A stretch of 64,000 nt of DNA from Aureispira sp. CCB-QB1. Lineage in GTDB: Bacteria > Bacteroidota > Bacteroidia > Chitinophagales > Saprospiraceae. The position numbers and the translations under genes were made by a program. The notes under the pieces were generated by a model, which searched no databases, was not told the DNA's origin, and saw only the letters and a list, made by a program, of their open reading frames with translations. The stretch is from positions 124,001 to 188,000 of the forward strand of contig NZ_JHBV01000030.1 in the NCBI RefSeq assembly GCF_000724545.1, given 5' to 3'. Positions 47,027 through 58,352 of this stretch are shown in pieces; the stretch's first letter is position 1, and each line of letters starts with the position of its first letter.

Positions 47027-48328
47027 TTAAGAATCCAATATATTTTCTATTGCTTCTGTTCTTGTTGCGCTCCTTAAGGCAAAATAAAACAATACTGTGG
47101 CAATACTAAGTGCTGTCACCGACATAATCACCAACGACCACCCCAAAGCCATTTCATCCTTAAAGATATAATCTGTCAATAAAGCCACCCCTGTAGGTCC
47201 TAGTGTTAATCCTAATAAGTTTTGCGCTAAAATTAACAGAGCCGAAGCGATACCCCGCATTCTATTGGGCATAATTTCTTGAATCGCAGCAGCTGCGACG
47301 CCTACCGTTGCACTTACTAGGATACCATAAGGAATCAAAGCAATCAAGGTGCTGTTGGTTGTTGGCATAAAAGGATAAATTGCTGTGGCAGGAATAAAAA
47401 ATAGCGTTGCCCATAACGACCAACGTATTTTAGCATTAGGAACACCCCTTGCTGTCCAACGATCCGCTATAAAACCACTTGAAAGTACCCCTATAGCAGG
47501 AAATAGCAACAATCCTACCCCTGCAATAATACCTACTTGTTCTTCGCTCAAACCGTGCAGTCTTATCAGATAAGTTGGAATCCAAGTACTTGTCGCATAG
47601 ACGGCAACATAAAAGAAAGCAAAAGCGGCACACAATAGAAAAAAAGTACGACCATGCTCTTTTAGATAACCCCATACTTCGCCAAATGGAAGTGCCTCAT
47701 CGGCATTCCGTCCTTTTCTCTTTGGTTCTTTGATTAATAAAACTAGTCCTGCCATCAACAAACCTGGCAAACCTACAATGATAAAAACCAATTGCCAAGC
47801 ATAAATTTCACCGACCCAAGGTATTACCAAATTATCCATTTCAGATAGAATACCAATTAGATATCCCCCTCCCACATAAGCTAAAGCAGACCCAATATAA
47901 ATTCCTAAAGAATAAACTGAAATTGCCGTTGCCAATTTTTCTTTTGGAAAATAGTCGCTGATAATAGAATATGCAGCAGGAGACAAAGCCGCTTCTCCTA
48001 CTCCTACTCCCATTCTTGCTAGAAACAGTTGTCCATAATTTTTAGCCAAACCACAAATAGCCGTCATCAAACTCCAAAGCGCAACACCGATTGCTATGAT
48101 TTTCTTGCGACTATAAACATCTGCAAGCCTTCCTAGAGGAATCCCAAGAATGGAATAAAAAAGTGCAAAGCTAGCGCTCAACAACAAACTTACTTTGGTA
48201 TCACTAAGCTCCATATCTTTTTTCATCACCTCCACCAATAACACGACAATATTACGATCTACAAATGAAAAGACATAAGCCAACATCAAGACAATAACAA
48301 CTACCCAACCTTGTTTTTGATCGTTCAT
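47027..48328 (-). CDS. MFS transporter (spinster-like)
   Basis: This 433-residue integral membrane protein has about twelve helices. The N-terminal VVIVLMLAYVFSFVDRNIVVLLVE and the loop LGRLADVYSRKKIIAIG (the major-facilitator motif A) place it in the MFS. The RMGVGVGEAALSPAAYSIISDYFP segment is typical of the spinster-type group, whose bacterial substrates are mostly unknown. A second motif-A-like loop occurs in the second half (SSGFIADRWTARG). It is a single gene with no linked enzyme to suggest a substrate. Confidence 0.88.
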   Translation of the reverse strand: MNDQKQGWVVVIVLMLAYVFSFVDRNIVVLLVEVMKKDMELSDTKVSLLLSASFALFYSILGIPLGRLADVYSRKKIIAIGVALWSLMTAICGLAKNYGQLFLARMGVGVGEAALSPAAYSIISDYFPKEKLATAISVYSLGIYIGSALAYVGGGYLIGILSEMDNLVIPWVGEIYAWQLVFIIVGLPGLLMAGLVLLIKEPKRKGRNADEALPFGEVWGYLKEHGRTFFLLCAAFAFFYVAVYATSTWIPTYLIRLHGLSEEQVGIIAGVGLLLFPAIGVLSSGFIADRWTARGVPNAKIRWSLWATLFFIPATAIYPFMPTTNSTLIALIPYGILVSATVGVAAAAIQEIMPNRMRGIASALLILAQNLLGLTLGPTGVALLTDYIFKDEMALGWSLVIMSVTALSIATVLFYFALRSATRTEAIENILDS

Positions 48329-48455
48329 TTTAATAATGATTTAAACAGCGTTTACAATACGATTTCAGCGCACAACGAAAGTAACTTAAATAAAACAAGA
48401 TGACCTTGACCTAGGTTAAGTAATTGAGTTGAGGTACACGTTATCTAATAAAAAT

Positions 48456-48488
48456 ACAAAAAGGCCATTGGACAGATCCAATAGCCTT
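48456..48488 (-). terminator. Terminator of the C1 peptidase gene
   Basis: AAGGCCATTGGA (48461-48472) pairs imperfectly with TCCAATAGCCTT (48477-48488), and the minus-strand continuation is T-rich (TTTTTGTATTTTT). Confidence 0.75.
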
Positions 48489-48522
48489 CTATTTTTGCAT
48501 CAATGCAAACTATTTTTTAGGA

Positions 48523-49728
48523 TTATTTAATCCCCAACTTCTTAGCAATTTTCTTTGGCAAAGCATCTTTATGAACCATCATATTCATCGTTTTGTAACG
48601 GAAGTAAGCTTCTGAAGCATAAAAATATCCATCACAATGATTGCCTGTCCCCCAAGAATTTTTAATAATAAAATACTTAGTACCATTTTGGTCTTTTGCC
48701 ATTCCAGTTGCATGCATACCATGATCGTCTGTAGTTTGATAATTATCATAAGCTATTTGACGCATTTCTTGAGTGATTTTTTTCTCAGGAACAGGCTGCA
48801 TAAAAGCATCGCTGATTTTTTCTGCACCAGCATTACTAAAGTGTTTGTTGTCACGCCCTCTTTTTTTGATGGTAGACTCATCTTCAGGTACAATTGCCAA
48901 CGCATCTCTAAAAGAAAAACCTTTTTCGGAAACGTCCGCAGCCCAAGCCCATGTATATCCTTTCATCAAAGAACTTTCTGCTACTTCCATCAACTCATCC
49001 AATGGTAAGTTATACACTTGACCAAAAGCCCAGTTATCTGGTACCGCCAATACAAATTTTTCGTAAAATGGATGGTGCGTAAAAGAACCCAAAACAACAT
49101 AATCGTCCATATTTAAGCCCAATTCCTTAGCATATGTTTTTCCATTATATTTTTTGCCGTCTACTTCAAATTCCTCTGGTTTTTCGCCTAAATAAGCATC
49201 CAATACACCATCTACAGCATCTGTCCATACTGGTGTCAACACTCTATTCTGAGGACTTTTGATAACAACATCCACCATTGCTTTTAACATTGCATCCATT
49301 TCTGCATGGTTGTGCGTTTTGCTACCATAATTCAATCCCTCATAAGCAGATAAAGGAACAATACCATATTTTTTGATAACATAAGGAATATCATGGAATG
49401 CACCACCAGCACTAAAGTTAAAACTACCGTGCATACGTACATAATTGATCGCTTTATCATGATATGCATTGCGAGCAATCCACATTTCTGACAATTCATG
49501 TTTTCCTTTTCCCATTCGCAACAACTCAGACTCCAAAAAAGATAAAGCAGAGAACGTCCAACATGTTCCTGTTCTTCCTTGCGACTGCACAGGTGTTGCT
49601 TCCATATCTTTAAGTACAGTAAATTGATATTGACTTCCCTCCTTATTGGTTTCTTTTTCAGTTTCTTGCGCCATCACACCAAAAGAGGCTGCGGTCATTG
49701 CAAGTGAAAATAATACGGACTTATACAT
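48523..49728 (-). CDS. Exported C1 family peptidase (bleomycin hydrolase/aminopeptidase C type)
   Basis: The ATG at 49728 gives 401 residues beginning with a signal peptide (MYKSVLFSLAM to GVMAQ). Upstream in-frame starts would add an unlikely 36-residue leader. The papain-like core has the catalytic Cys56 in GRTGTCWTFS, preceded by the oxyanion-hole Gln region (VQSQG), then the catalytic His in DDHGMHATGMA and the Asn in IIKNSWG. Domain spacing follows bleomycin hydrolase/PepC, which is normally cytosolic. The signal peptide places this copy in the periplasm or outside. It is divergent from the giant surface-protein gene. Confidence 0.92.
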   Translation of the reverse strand: MYKSVLFSLAMTAASFGVMAQETEKETNKEGSQYQFTVLKDMEATPVQSQGRTGTCWTFSALSFLESELLRMGKGKHELSEMWIARNAYHDKAINYVRMHGSFNFSAGGAFHDIPYVIKKYGIVPLSAYEGLNYGSKTHNHAEMDAMLKAMVDVVIKSPQNRVLTPVWTDAVDGVLDAYLGEKPEEFEVDGKKYNGKTYAKELGLNMDDYVVLGSFTHHPFYEKFVLAVPDNWAFGQVYNLPLDELMEVAESSLMKGYTWAWAADVSEKGFSFRDALAIVPEDESTIKKRGRDNKHFSNAGAEKISDAFMQPVPEKKITQEMRQIAYDNYQTTDDHGMHATGMAKDQNGTKYFIIKNSWGTGNHCDGYFYASEAYFRYKTMNMMVHKDALPKKIAKKLGIK

Positions 49729-50319
49729 ATTTAATTGTATTTTTAAAATTGTAATAAACGATTCTTGTTCCATCCTCTGGGATGTATTTTTTGCTAGGGC
49801 AAAAATACAAAAAAAGTAGAAGATATCCTTTGGCAAAATATTTTTTCGACAAAATAGCTTGGAACATCTATGAATAATGGCGATCTTATTTATTGACTTA
49901 TCTTTGTTCTTTTAAAGTTGCAGTACTACAATTTCTCTTACTTAATACTTACTTAATATAGCCTGTTTTACATTTACCACGAACTCTGCACTTTACACAA
50001 ACCAATATAAATCAATCAATTAACACAAAAACTTACCAAAGGTAAACATATTAAAAGTCACTTTATATTTTTTTTACATTAACTATTGATATAATACTCC
50101 TATAATTTTATCAAAAGATTGTTGTATATTTAAAGGCTAAGTAGATCATGAGCATTTGTAGAGCGTTAAGCCTTGAGACCAAACTAACCAAATAATTGAA
50201 CCTTAATACTCATTTGTTCTAATCACTTCACCTCCAATATTTCCCCAATATTATTGAACCGTATTTCAAAACTAAGAATGTATTTTTACTAAACAATAAT
50301 TCGTTGAAACCAGAATCAA
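49729..50319. other. Divergent intergenic region between peptidase and giant surface-protein genes
   Basis: AT-rich, with no supported gene. A single copy of the arm-like TTCGTTGAAAC lies at about 50300, just before family A copy A5. Beyond A5, at about 50573-50592, AGTAAGTCGACAGAAAAG resembles one end of family B without its partner. Confidence 0.5.
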
Positions 50320-50459
50320 TAGTTCGTTGAAAAACTTTATTAGTTTGATAATCAGCAAGTTGCACTTTTGTTGCGTTTTGCATTAAAACTCTGATTATCA
50401 AACTAATATAAATGTGCTTTTTTATCTTTTTGGTAAAAAAGTAAAAAATCAACGAACTA
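50320..50459 (+). repeat. Family A 140-bp nested palindrome, copy A5
   Basis: Outer arms TAGTTCGTTGA (50320-50330) and TCAACGAACTA (50449-50459) are perfect. The inner 16-bp arms (50340-50355 with 50391-50406) are perfect. The right half is identical to the reverse complement of A2's left half. It lies 245 bp upstream of the giant surface-protein gene. Confidence 0.87.
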
Positions 50460-50704
50460 CTAAGAATACAACTGCATCGTTAATTCATCTGAAGGTCTTC
50501 TCAATTAAATAAGCTCCCTCAGCAATGTAACTCATACCATGCAGCAGCATAGTCAACAAATTACTAAACTAAAGTAAGTCGACAGAAAAGAATAAGTACT
50601 AGCCACATTGCTAATTACTAACGAGGTTGTATGAGCGCACACTACTCATTCGTCGTTTTTATTCATTTTCTGAGCAATTATTTACCTTACACAAAACAAT
50701 TTTC

Positions 50705-53700
50705 ATGAAACACTTTTTTTACATCTTACTCCTTTCCTGCCTATTAGAACCTACATGGGCAACTACTTTCGTAGTGACGAATTTAAATGACGCAGGCGCG
50801 GGCTCCTTGCGACAAGCTATCTTAGATGCCAATGCAGATGGCTCTGCCACATCAGGCAGCCCGCATCTAATCAATTTTTCTGTAGCAGGACAAATCAACA
50901 CGGCTTCAGCACTGCCCACGATTAGCAACCATATTACTATAACAGGTCAAACTTCGGGAAATACAATCTTTCGGGTTTCTACCAATCCCAATTACCGTTT
51001 GTTGCATATTAATGGTACCGTTACCGTCACTCTTAATCACCTAACGCTACAAGGAGGAGACTCTGGAGGATCAAATCCTGGTGGTGGTATTCTTAATACA
51101 GGAGGAACATTAACCTTAAATAATTGTGTCCTAGAAGATAATCGTTCTGGCAACTCATCAGGAGCTCACGGTGGTGCCATTAGTCATTCAGGAACACTAT
51201 TCATCAATAATTCTACTCTAAAAAACAATACTGCTGGATCTCTAGGTAGAGGTGGTGCCCTCAATATGGAATCGGGAACAGCAACGTTGACCAATTGCAC
51301 CATTCATGGAAATGCAAGTGGCAATAATGGTGGAGGAATTTTTGCCAATAGCACCTCAACCTTAAATCTAATCAACTGTACAATTGTTGAAAACAACGCT
51401 TCTAGTAATGATGGCTTTTCAAGTGGTGGTGTGTATTATCATCAAGGAGTACTAAACATGACCAACACCATCTTGGCAAATAATACTTATACCGCATCGG
51501 GGACATTAAATAGAGATATTAATTCATTGGCACCAACTTATACAGGAACCAACAATCAAAATATTGTCGAAGTTTGTGCAGGTTTCAATGCGAGCTTTTG
51601 TCCTTCTGTTAGCTTCTTTTCTAACGCAGATCCAAACTTGGCAGCCGTCAGTCAGTGTGGTTTGCAAGACGTTTTTCGTCCCAATACTGGTTCTAATGCC
51701 ATTAACAATGGAACAACAGTAGGCGCACCGCCAAGTGATATTTGTGGTACAACTTGGTTTGGCAATCCTGAAATTGGAAGCGTAGAATCTGTCAATCCAG
51801 CAACGGCACTGGACTTTGATGGAACCAACGATTTTGTCGATGTAAGCACTCCTTTTACTGCTTATACCAATGAAATTACAGTAGAAGCATGGATTAATGT
51901 ACAGTCGATCACTGCTAGTGGTACTGGTTTGGGGCAAGCCACTGCTAACGTTGATAATATGAGTTCTAATGTTTGGCTTTTATCACTCAACCTAGACAAT
52001 ACGATTTCCTTTTTGATTAACGATGGAGGAACATTTAGGACAGCCAAATCAACTACTGCTATTAATGGAACAGGTTGGCATCATGTGGTCGGCGTTGCAA
52101 GCCCAACAGAAACGGCAATTTACGTTGATGGCAACAAAGAAGCTACGTCAACTGGTATTAGTACGGCTATTCAGAACAATGCTAGTGCTAGTTTGCATCT
52201 TGGAAAAGATGTCCGTTATTCAACAGGGCGCTTTTTTGATGGACAATTGGATGAAGTCCGTATTTGGTCTGAGGCACTTTGTGCAGCCAAAGTTACAACT
52301 AGAAAAGACTGTCAATTAATTGGTAATGAACCTAATTTGGTACATTACTACAACTTCAATCAGGGAGAAGCTGGTGGCGCTAATGGAGCAGAAACAACCT
52401 TATTCGATCGCCAAACTAATATTGGGGCTCAAAACGGTACTTTAAATGGCTTTGCACTAAACACTGCTACCTCTAACTGGATCGATGGTTCGTCTAATGG
52501 TGTTGCTGGAAATTGCTCTTCTGCTTTTCCCGAAATTGACGTTTTAGGAAATGGTGTATCTATTACCAACAACGATGCTACTCCTTCTTTAGCCGACCAC
52601 ACCGATTTTGGTGGTGCAGACCCTGCTTCGGGAACAGTCGTCAGAACGTTTACAATTGACAATACAACTGGTACAGGCACTTTGAATGTAAGCAGTATCT
52701 TCAACACCAATACAGGTGAATTTACAGTAGGGGGCATTACATTTCCTGCGGCTATTCCTGTTGGAGCATCTACTACGTTTACTGTTACTTTTGACCCTAC
52801 TTCTTTGGGCTTAAAAAGTGCTACCTTAATTGTTGTTAATGATGATTGTGATGAAAATAATTACATCTATTCTATTCAAGGAACAGGAGTTGTTTTAGAA
52901 GAAATTGCGATTACTGAATGGTTGACCAATCCATCAGGAACCAATACACAAGAGGAATGGATTGAAATTTACAACTATGGTAGTACTCCTGTTGATTTGC
53001 AAAATTGGCGCATCAAGGACGAAGATGGCAATGATGCTGTTCTTACAACCTCTAGTTATGTTATCCCTGTTGGTGGCTATGTTGTTATTGCTAACAATAA
53101 AAGCAACTTTGAATCGCTATGGTTCAATGGTTGTCCCAAATCTGAAGTATTAGAAGTCGCCAATTTGGAATTAGACAACCTTAGTGATGAAATCATTTTA
53201 GAGAATAGTGCAGGTTCAATCATTTGGTCGGTCGCTTATAACAATGATGCTACAATAGGACGCGCAACATTTTATACAGAAAGTCCAACTTTTACAAATA
53301 GAACTTGGGGAAGCAAAGCGGCTCCTGGCATTGTCCGTAACGGAAACGATATTACAGGTTCATTAGGCTATCAATCCAATAACAACACTGCTGATCCAAA
53401 TGTTTTTGCAGCCACAAATGGCGACATGGGAAGCCCACTTAACATCGTGGTTAATATCCCTGATTTAGTGCGAGGCAATACGTTATCTTTTGATGGAGTC
53501 GATGACTTTGTCGATATTCCTGATCATAATTTATTTGATGTTACTGCCGTAACGATTGAAGCTTGGGTGTATTGGACAGGCTCAGGTACAGACGTTGAAT
53601 TTATTACTGCCAAGGCTGGTGAAGAATTAGAAATTCACACAGGAGGAGGAGCTGGAGCAAATTCTTTGCGTTTCATCCCGACATCTGCTGTTTATTTGGA

Positions 53701-56700
53701 TGCCCCTACTGGAAGTTTTGTTCCCAATCAATGGAACCACATTGCCTGTGTTTACGACCCTAGTGTTTCTTTTGGAGAAATTTATATCAATGGAATTGCA
53801 ACAGGTGCGGTTAATAATGGTGCCAATCCCTTAAACTCTCCTATAACAACCAGTGCTACAAATTTTAGATTGGGTGCTCGTGCGAATAATTCAGCATTTT
53901 TAAATGGTCAAATTGACGAGGTTCGATTCTGGAATCGAGCACGCTCTGCAAGCGAAATTAGAGCGCAAATGCATTTAACCTTAACAGGCTGTGAAACAGG
54001 TATTCTTGCGTATTATCAAATGAATGAAACAACAGGAAATACAACCTTATCCGATAAAATAACAGGCAATAATGGTACCTTAACGAATATGAATGCTGGA
54101 AGTGTATGGACAAGCTCTGGTGTGAATGTCGGCAATGATCTTGCGGGAAACTCTAACAGTCAAACCTTAAATGTTCCTGCTGGAGTTAGCAATCAGAATT
54201 TTGGAGCTGCTAATCTGAATATCAACTTTACAGCACACACTTCTAATGAGGATATTACCGTTACTTATCAAGCCTTTAATCCCAATAGCATTGCCCCTGC
54301 AATAGGAACTGTTCACAGAAATCCAATGTGGACAATCAATACCTCTACGAATACAACAAGCTATACAGGTGATTTACAATTTACCTATCCTGTCGCTACC
54401 TTATCTGCTGCCTACGCTTGTAATTTTAAATTATACCATCGTCCAATGGGAAGTGATGGCAACTGGACAGAACTTAGCACAACAGTTAGTAGCTTCTCTC
54501 CGACTACTGTTACATTTGAAAATGTCTCTTTGACAGGGCAATTTATGGTAGTCGAAACGGCTGACACGGATTTATCTAGAAACAATACATTAGAGTTTGA
54601 TGGCACAGATGACTTTGTTAATGTACCTAACAATAGCTTGTTTAATGTACCTGCGGTTAGTATCGAAGCTTGGGTATATTGGACGGGATCAGGTGCTGCG
54701 GTAGAGTTCATCACGGCTAAAGCCACTGAAGAATTAGAAATTCATACAGGCGGTTCGGGGGCTAATTCCCTGCGGTTTATTCCTACTACAGCTGTATACT
54801 TAGATGCTCCTACAGGAAGCTTCCTTCCTAATCAATGGAATCACATCGCCTGTGTCTACGACCCTAGTACGTCTTTGGGTGAAATTTATATCAATGGGAT
54901 TGCAACAGGTGCGGTTAATAATGGCGCCAATCCTCTGACAACTCCTATTACAACTAGTGCCACTGACTTTAGATTAGGTGCTCGTTCTGATAATAGTTCG
55001 TTTTTTAATGGTCGATTGGAGGAACTTCGCTTGTGGAACCGAGCACTTTCACCTTCTGAGATTCGAGAACGAATGCACCTAACCTTAACAGGCTGCGAAA
55101 ATGGCATTCAAGCTTATTTCCAAATGAATGAAGCTAGTGGAGCTAGTACTTTAACAGACAAAGTTGGCTTCAATGATGCCACCTTAACTAATTTTAATGT
55201 TGCTTCTGCTTGGGTTGGTTCTGATGTAAACGTAGGCAATGACTTGGCTAATAATTCTAACAGCCAAACTATTACAAATGCCAATACTGGGATTTTCAAT
55301 TTTAATAATGCCAATCTAGAAATGGAAATTGTTGGGCATAGTGCCGCTGAAGACTTTACAGTTACGTATCAAAATTTTGCCCCCAATGCAGTCAGTGGAA
55401 TAGATGGGGTTACCTTGTATCAAAATCCAATGTGGACAATTAACAAATCAACTGCCACCACAACCTTTTTAGCCAATTTAGAATTTAGATACCCTTCGGG
55501 AACATTTACTACAATAGATCCTAAAAAATATGCTCTATACTGGCGACCAATGCATGCAGGAGGCAATTGGACAAAACTAGATGTTGCTAGAGGAATGACA
55601 GCTTCTACCATTCGTTTTGGTAGTATCGCATTGACAGGGCAATTTATGGTTGTTATGGAATCTGAAGCTTTAGTTTCTGATGTTCGTGGTAATATGTACG
55701 CTATTAGTGAAAATGGAGAACATATTTCTTGTCCTGGCGTTGATTTATCCAATACGTCTTTTACCATAGAACTTTGGGCTAAAAGAAATAGCACTACTAC
55801 CGAAGATCACTTCTTTGGTCAAGGTACAGGAGCCTTGCAATCAGGACTTCATGCTCGTTATAATAACAATGGAACTATTTCGTTTGATTTCTTTTTGGAC
55901 GACTTGACTCTGCCTACAACTGCTGCAACAGATGGAGAATGGCATCATTTGGCCTTTGTTTATAATGCTGTAAGCCGTCAACGAGAAATCTTTGTCGATG
56001 GAATCTCTATTGGAACTGATATTGCTGGAGGCAACTTTAGTGGTGCTCCTGGAATGAATATAGGTGGTCATATTCCTACCGCTGCTGCTGGAAACAACTC
56101 TATGGATGGTGCTATCGACGAGTTTAGAATATGGAATACCGTTCGTACGCAAGCAGAAATTCGAGAAAATAGACACCTAACGCTAAAAGGTAATGAAACA
56201 GGTTTATTATCTTATTATCAATTTAATAACGATAATTTAGTCGGCACTGTTAATGGTGTCAAAGATGCTGTTGGTGGCAATCATGGTACTACTCAAAACA
56301 TGACGGCAACAGATTATATAAAATCAGAAGTTGCGGTAGCAGGTGGAACCTCCGATCGCATTACTATTGGCGCAGGAGGTGTTTACACGTTTCCTAATAC
56401 AGGGATTGAAATTGAATTTGGCGCAACCACCCCTAATGGTGAATTGGTTGTTTCTAGATTAGAAACTGAAGAGCCACATGGTGCGGGAACCCTATCTGGT
56501 GATGTTGATAATGAATATTTTATTATTAACAACTATGGTAGTAATACAACGTTTAGTCCGTTGATTGATTTGACGCTCAACCGCATGAGTTATATTGCTC
56601 CTGTAGATGCTGCAGAGCCACAAGCTAGTTCTCCTTTACAATTGTACAAACGTCCTTCCAACGCTTTTGGAGGAACTTGGGGCGCAACTTTAGGTGGAGC

Positions 56701-57379
56701 GGATAATGTTACAGCTGGTTCTAATGGTTCTGTTGCTTATAATACTAGTAACAATATTACCAGTTTTTCTCAAATTGTTGTTCTGAATATAGGACCTAAC
56801 TCTGATTTGCCAGTTGAATTAATCAGCTTTGAAGCGAAACGTATCAACACAGAAGATGTAAAATTAGATTGGACAACGGGTTCTGAAACGAATAATCAAG
56901 GCTTCGAGGTACAACGTATGTTTGAACATGAAAGTACTTTTAGTAAAGTTGCTTGGGTCGATGGTCAAGGAACTACGCCAAACACAACTCATTATGAATT
57001 AATAGACAACAACGATTATCAAAGTATTACTTACTACCGTTTAAAACAACTCGATAGTGATGGTTCTATAGAATACTCAGAGATCAAAGCTGTTCGTGGT
57101 GTGGGTAATCATAGAGGTGAAATTAATATTGATGTTTACCCGAACCCTGTTGACCAACAATTATCCATTTACTTTGAAATACTTCCTAAAGGTGTCAAAA
57201 CCGCACAGATCAGTATTTTAGATGCTAGAGGGCAACAAATTTATCAATTGAACACAAATGTTTTGTCTTATCAAACCTTACCTTTAGATGTGGTAGAAGA
57301 CTTAGCACCAGCAATTTATATGTTGTCGATCGAACTAGACAATGGAGAACAAGTAACCAAACGATTTATCAAACAATAG
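50705..57379 (+). CDS. Giant LamG-repeat surface protein with T9SS sorting domain
   Basis: The ATG at 50705 gives 2,224 residues and a signal peptide ([10 protein letters not shown] to EPTWA). An earlier in-frame start at 50627 is rejected. Domains in order: a right-handed beta-helix with a CSLREA-like start (about 20-330, [16 protein letters not shown]), LamG-like 1 (about 368-565), a choice-of-anchor D-like domain (about 610-725), a lamin-tail-like domain (about 730-900), LamG 2 (about 925-1100), LamG 3 (about 1293-1470) and LamG 4 (about 1660-1830). A fibronectin-like domain (about 2034-2135) and a T9SS type A tail (about 2140-2224, [11 protein letters not shown] ending KRFIKQ) complete it. 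LamG folds bind carbohydrate or protein, so a surface adhesin is likely. A unit of about 365 residues is duplicated (925-1290 and 1293-1655). Confidence 0.9.
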   Translation: MKHFFYILLLSCLLEPTWATTFVVTNLNDAGAGSLRQAILDANADGSATSGSPHLINFSVAGQINTASALPTISNHITITGQTSGNTIFRVSTNPNYRLLHINGTVTVTLNHLTLQGGDSGGSNPGGGILNTGGTLTLNNCVLEDNRSGNSSGAHGGAISHSGTLFINNSTLKNNTAGSLGRGGALNMESGTATLTNCTIHGNASGNNGGGIFANSTSTLNLINCTIVENNASSNDGFSSGGVYYHQGVLNMTNTILANNTYTASGTLNRDINSLAPTYTGTNNQNIVEVCAGFNASFCPSVSFFSNADPNLAAVSQCGLQDVFRPNTGSNAINNGTTVGAPPSDICGTTWFGNPEIGSVESVNPATALDFDGTNDFVDVSTPFTAYTNEITVEAWINVQSITASGTGLGQATANVDNMSSNVWLLSLNLDNTISFLINDGGTFRTAKSTTAINGTGWHHVVGVASPTETAIYVDGNKEATSTGISTAIQNNASASLHLGKDVRYSTGRFFDGQLDEVRIWSEALCAAKVTTRKDCQLIGNEPNLVHYYNFNQGEAGGANGAETTLFDRQTNIGAQNGTLNGFALNTATSNWIDGSSNGVAGNCSSAFPEIDVLGNGVSITNNDATPSLADHTDFGGADPASGTVVRTFTIDNTTGTGTLNVSSIFNTNTGEFTVGGITFPAAIPVGASTTFTVTFDPTSLGLKSATLIVVNDDCDENNYIYSIQGTGVVLEEIAITEWLTNPSGTNTQEEWIEIYNYGSTPVDLQNWRIKDEDGNDAVLTTSSYVIPVGGYVVIANNKSNFESLWFNGCPKSEVLEVANLELDNLSDEIILENSAGSIIWSVAYNNDATIGRATFYTESPTFTNRTWGSKAAPGIVRNGNDITGSLGYQSNNNTADPNVFAATNGDMGSPLNIVVNIPDLVRGNTLSFDGVDDFVDIPDHNLFDVTAVTIEAWVYWTGSGTDVEFITAKAGEELEIHTGGGAGANSLRFIPTSAVYLDAPTGSFVPNQWNHIACVYDPSVSFGEIYINGIATGAVNNGANPLNSPITTSATNFRLGARANNSAFLNGQIDEVRFWNRARSASEIRAQMHLTLTGCETGILAYYQMNETTGNTTLSDKITGNNGTLTNMNAGSVWTSSGVNVGNDLAGNSNSQTLNVPAGVSNQNFGAANLNINFTAHTSNEDITVTYQAFNPNSIAPAIGTVHRNPMWTINTSTNTTSYTGDLQFTYPVATLSAAYACNFKLYHRPMGSDGNWTELSTTVSSFSPTTVTFENVSLTGQFMVVETADTDLSRNNTLEFDGTDDFVNVPNNSLFNVPAVSIEAWVYWTGSGAAVEFITAKATEELEIHTGGSGANSLRFIPTTAVYLDAPTGSFLPNQWNHIACVYDPSTSLGEIYINGIATGAVNNGANPLTTPITTSATDFRLGARSDNSSFFNGRLEELRLWNRALSPSEIRERMHLTLTGCENGIQAYFQMNEASGASTLTDKVGFNDATLTNFNVASAWVGSDVNVGNDLANNSNSQTITNANTGIFNFNNANLEMEIVGHSAAEDFTVTYQNFAPNAVSGIDGVTLYQNPMWTINKSTATTTFLANLEFRYPSGTFTTIDPKKYALYWRPMHAGGNWTKLDVARGMTASTIRFGSIALTGQFMVVMESEALVSDVRGNMYAISENGEHISCPGVDLSNTSFTIELWAKRNSTTTEDHFFGQGTGALQSGLHARYNNNGTISFDFFLDDLTLPTTAATDGEWHHLAFVYNAVSRQREIFVDGISIGTDIAGGNFSGAPGMNIGGHIPTAAAGNNSMDGAIDEFRIWNTVRTQAEIRENRHLTLKGNETGLLSYYQFNNDNLVGTVNGVKDAVGGNHGTTQNMTATDYIKSEVAVAGGTSDRITIGAGGVYTFPNTGIEIEFGATTPNGELVVSRLETEEPHGAGTLSGDVDNEYFIINNYGSNTTFSPLIDLTLNRMSYIAPVDAAEPQASSPLQLYKRPSNAFGGTWGATLGGADNVTAGSNGSVAYNTSNNITSFSQIVVLNIGPNSDLPVELISFEAKRINTEDVKLDWTTGSETNNQGFEVQRMFEHESTFSKVAWVDGQGTTPNTTHYELIDNNDYQSITYYRLKQLDSDGSIEYSEIKAVRGVGNHRGEINIDVYPNPVDQQLSIYFEILPKGVKTAQISILDARGQQIYQLNTNVLSYQTLPLDVVEDLAPAIYMLSIELDNGEQVTKRFIKQ

Positions 57380-57414
57380 GTTATTACAACCTATTTCGCA
57401 CGAATAGAAACGGC

Positions 57415-57453
57415 AAAGCCTACAACAATGAATTTTTGTTGTAGGCTTTTTAT
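57415..57453 (+). terminator. Terminator of the giant surface-protein gene
   Basis: A stem of about 14 bp (57415-57428 with 57436-57449) is followed by TTATT, 36 nt past the stop codon. Confidence 0.9.
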
Positions 57454-57463
57454 TATCAACCAT

Positions 57464-57673
57464 TACTCTATTGAAAAATCGTATTAGTTTACTTCGTGAG
57501 CGCTACGCTTTTAGTTAGCTTCGCTGCTACTACGTGGTATTGCATGAGTGCTTCGCAGTTGATTATCAGCAAGATGTACTTTTATTGACTTTTATACTAA
57601 AAGACTGATAATCAAACTAATGCAAGATGCTTTTTTACGTTTTTCGTAGAAAAACTAAAAAATCAACGGAGTA
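57464..57673 (+). repeat. Family A nested palindrome copy A6, carrying a 70-bp insertion
   Basis: Outer arms TACTCTATTGA (57464-57474) and TCAACGGAGTA (57663-57673). Removing 57491-57560 restores a 140-bp copy nearly identical to A3. The inserted 70 bp are GC-richer, start with ACTTCGTGAGC and end with GCTTCGCAGTT; they split the left inner arm between TTAGTTT and GATTATCAG. The same sequence type occurs in copy A1. It fills most of the 340-bp spacer 57380-57719. Confidence 0.85.
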
Positions 57674-57719
57674 TTAATCAACAATACGTGCAATAAACTA
57701 ATCTTCTAATTATCAACCC

Positions 57720-58271
57720 TTAATAACGCCAAAGATTTAGATACTTACGAAATATCTTTGCCAAATTAACAGCATCATCAATAGCTCGGTGCATGGTTCC
57801 TTCAAATTCAAACCCTTCTCTTTCCAAAGCTTTGTTCAAACCAATTGCTCGTCCTATGTTTTTAATTCTAGGATATTGGTCTTTCAAACTAATATGTTTT
57901 TTAGCCCACTGCCCATCTAATCGATGCAATTGACAATCTTTGACCAATGCACTCTTATCAAAAAATCCCCAAGAACATAATAAATACTCTTCTCCATCAT
58001 TGAGTCCAATCCAATCTTGAAAATCCTCAATAACCTCAGGAAATTTGTCTGCTTGATTGACATCTACTTGAGAAATCGTTGTCAAACGTTGGCAAAAATC
58101 GGATAACATTGGATATACAATAGGCTGCACAAAGCTTTCAAAACGACTCTTTATCGTTCCGTGTTCATCCATTAAAACGCCTCCTATTTCTATAATCTCC
58201 CTCTTTTTTCCCCTAGTCTCTATCTCTGTTTCCCAACAAGTAGCTTCTAAATCGTAGATGATATAGTTCAT
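57720..58271 (-). CDS. DEDDh 3'-5' exonuclease (ERI1/KapD-like)
   Basis: From the ATG at 58271 this is a 183-residue protein; an ATG at 58295 adds eight residues and cannot be excluded. Exo I is IIYDLEATCWE (Asp and Glu), exo II lies around FCQRLTTISQVDV and the region with FPEVIEDFQDWI, and exo III is HRAIDDAVNLAKIF (His and Asp). The spacing resembles ERI1- or KapD-type RNases more than DnaQ. The substrate is likely RNA or short single-stranded nucleic acid, by family only. It precedes the family A copy A6 and is co-directional with tsaD, 81 bp downstream of it, so they may share a transcript. Confidence 0.88.
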   Translation of the reverse strand: MNYIIYDLEATCWETEIETRGKKREIIEIGGVLMDEHGTIKSRFESFVQPIVYPMLSDFCQRLTTISQVDVNQADKFPEVIEDFQDWIGLNDGEEYLLCSWGFFDKSALVKDCQLHRLDGQWAKKHISLKDQYPRIKNIGRAIGLNKALEREGFEFEGTMHRAIDDAVNLAKIFRKYLNLWRY

Positions 58272-58352
58272 AATTTCATTTTCATCACTTTGCATCAGTA
58301 GTAGCTCATTAATTCTTCATTATTAAGCTATTGACACGAATGTATTTTTTAA

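Noticed and set aside
50228-50452. A 74-residue minus-strand open frame upstream of the giant gene
   Set aside because: It spans the palindromic copy A5, and the same frame is not kept in the other copies.
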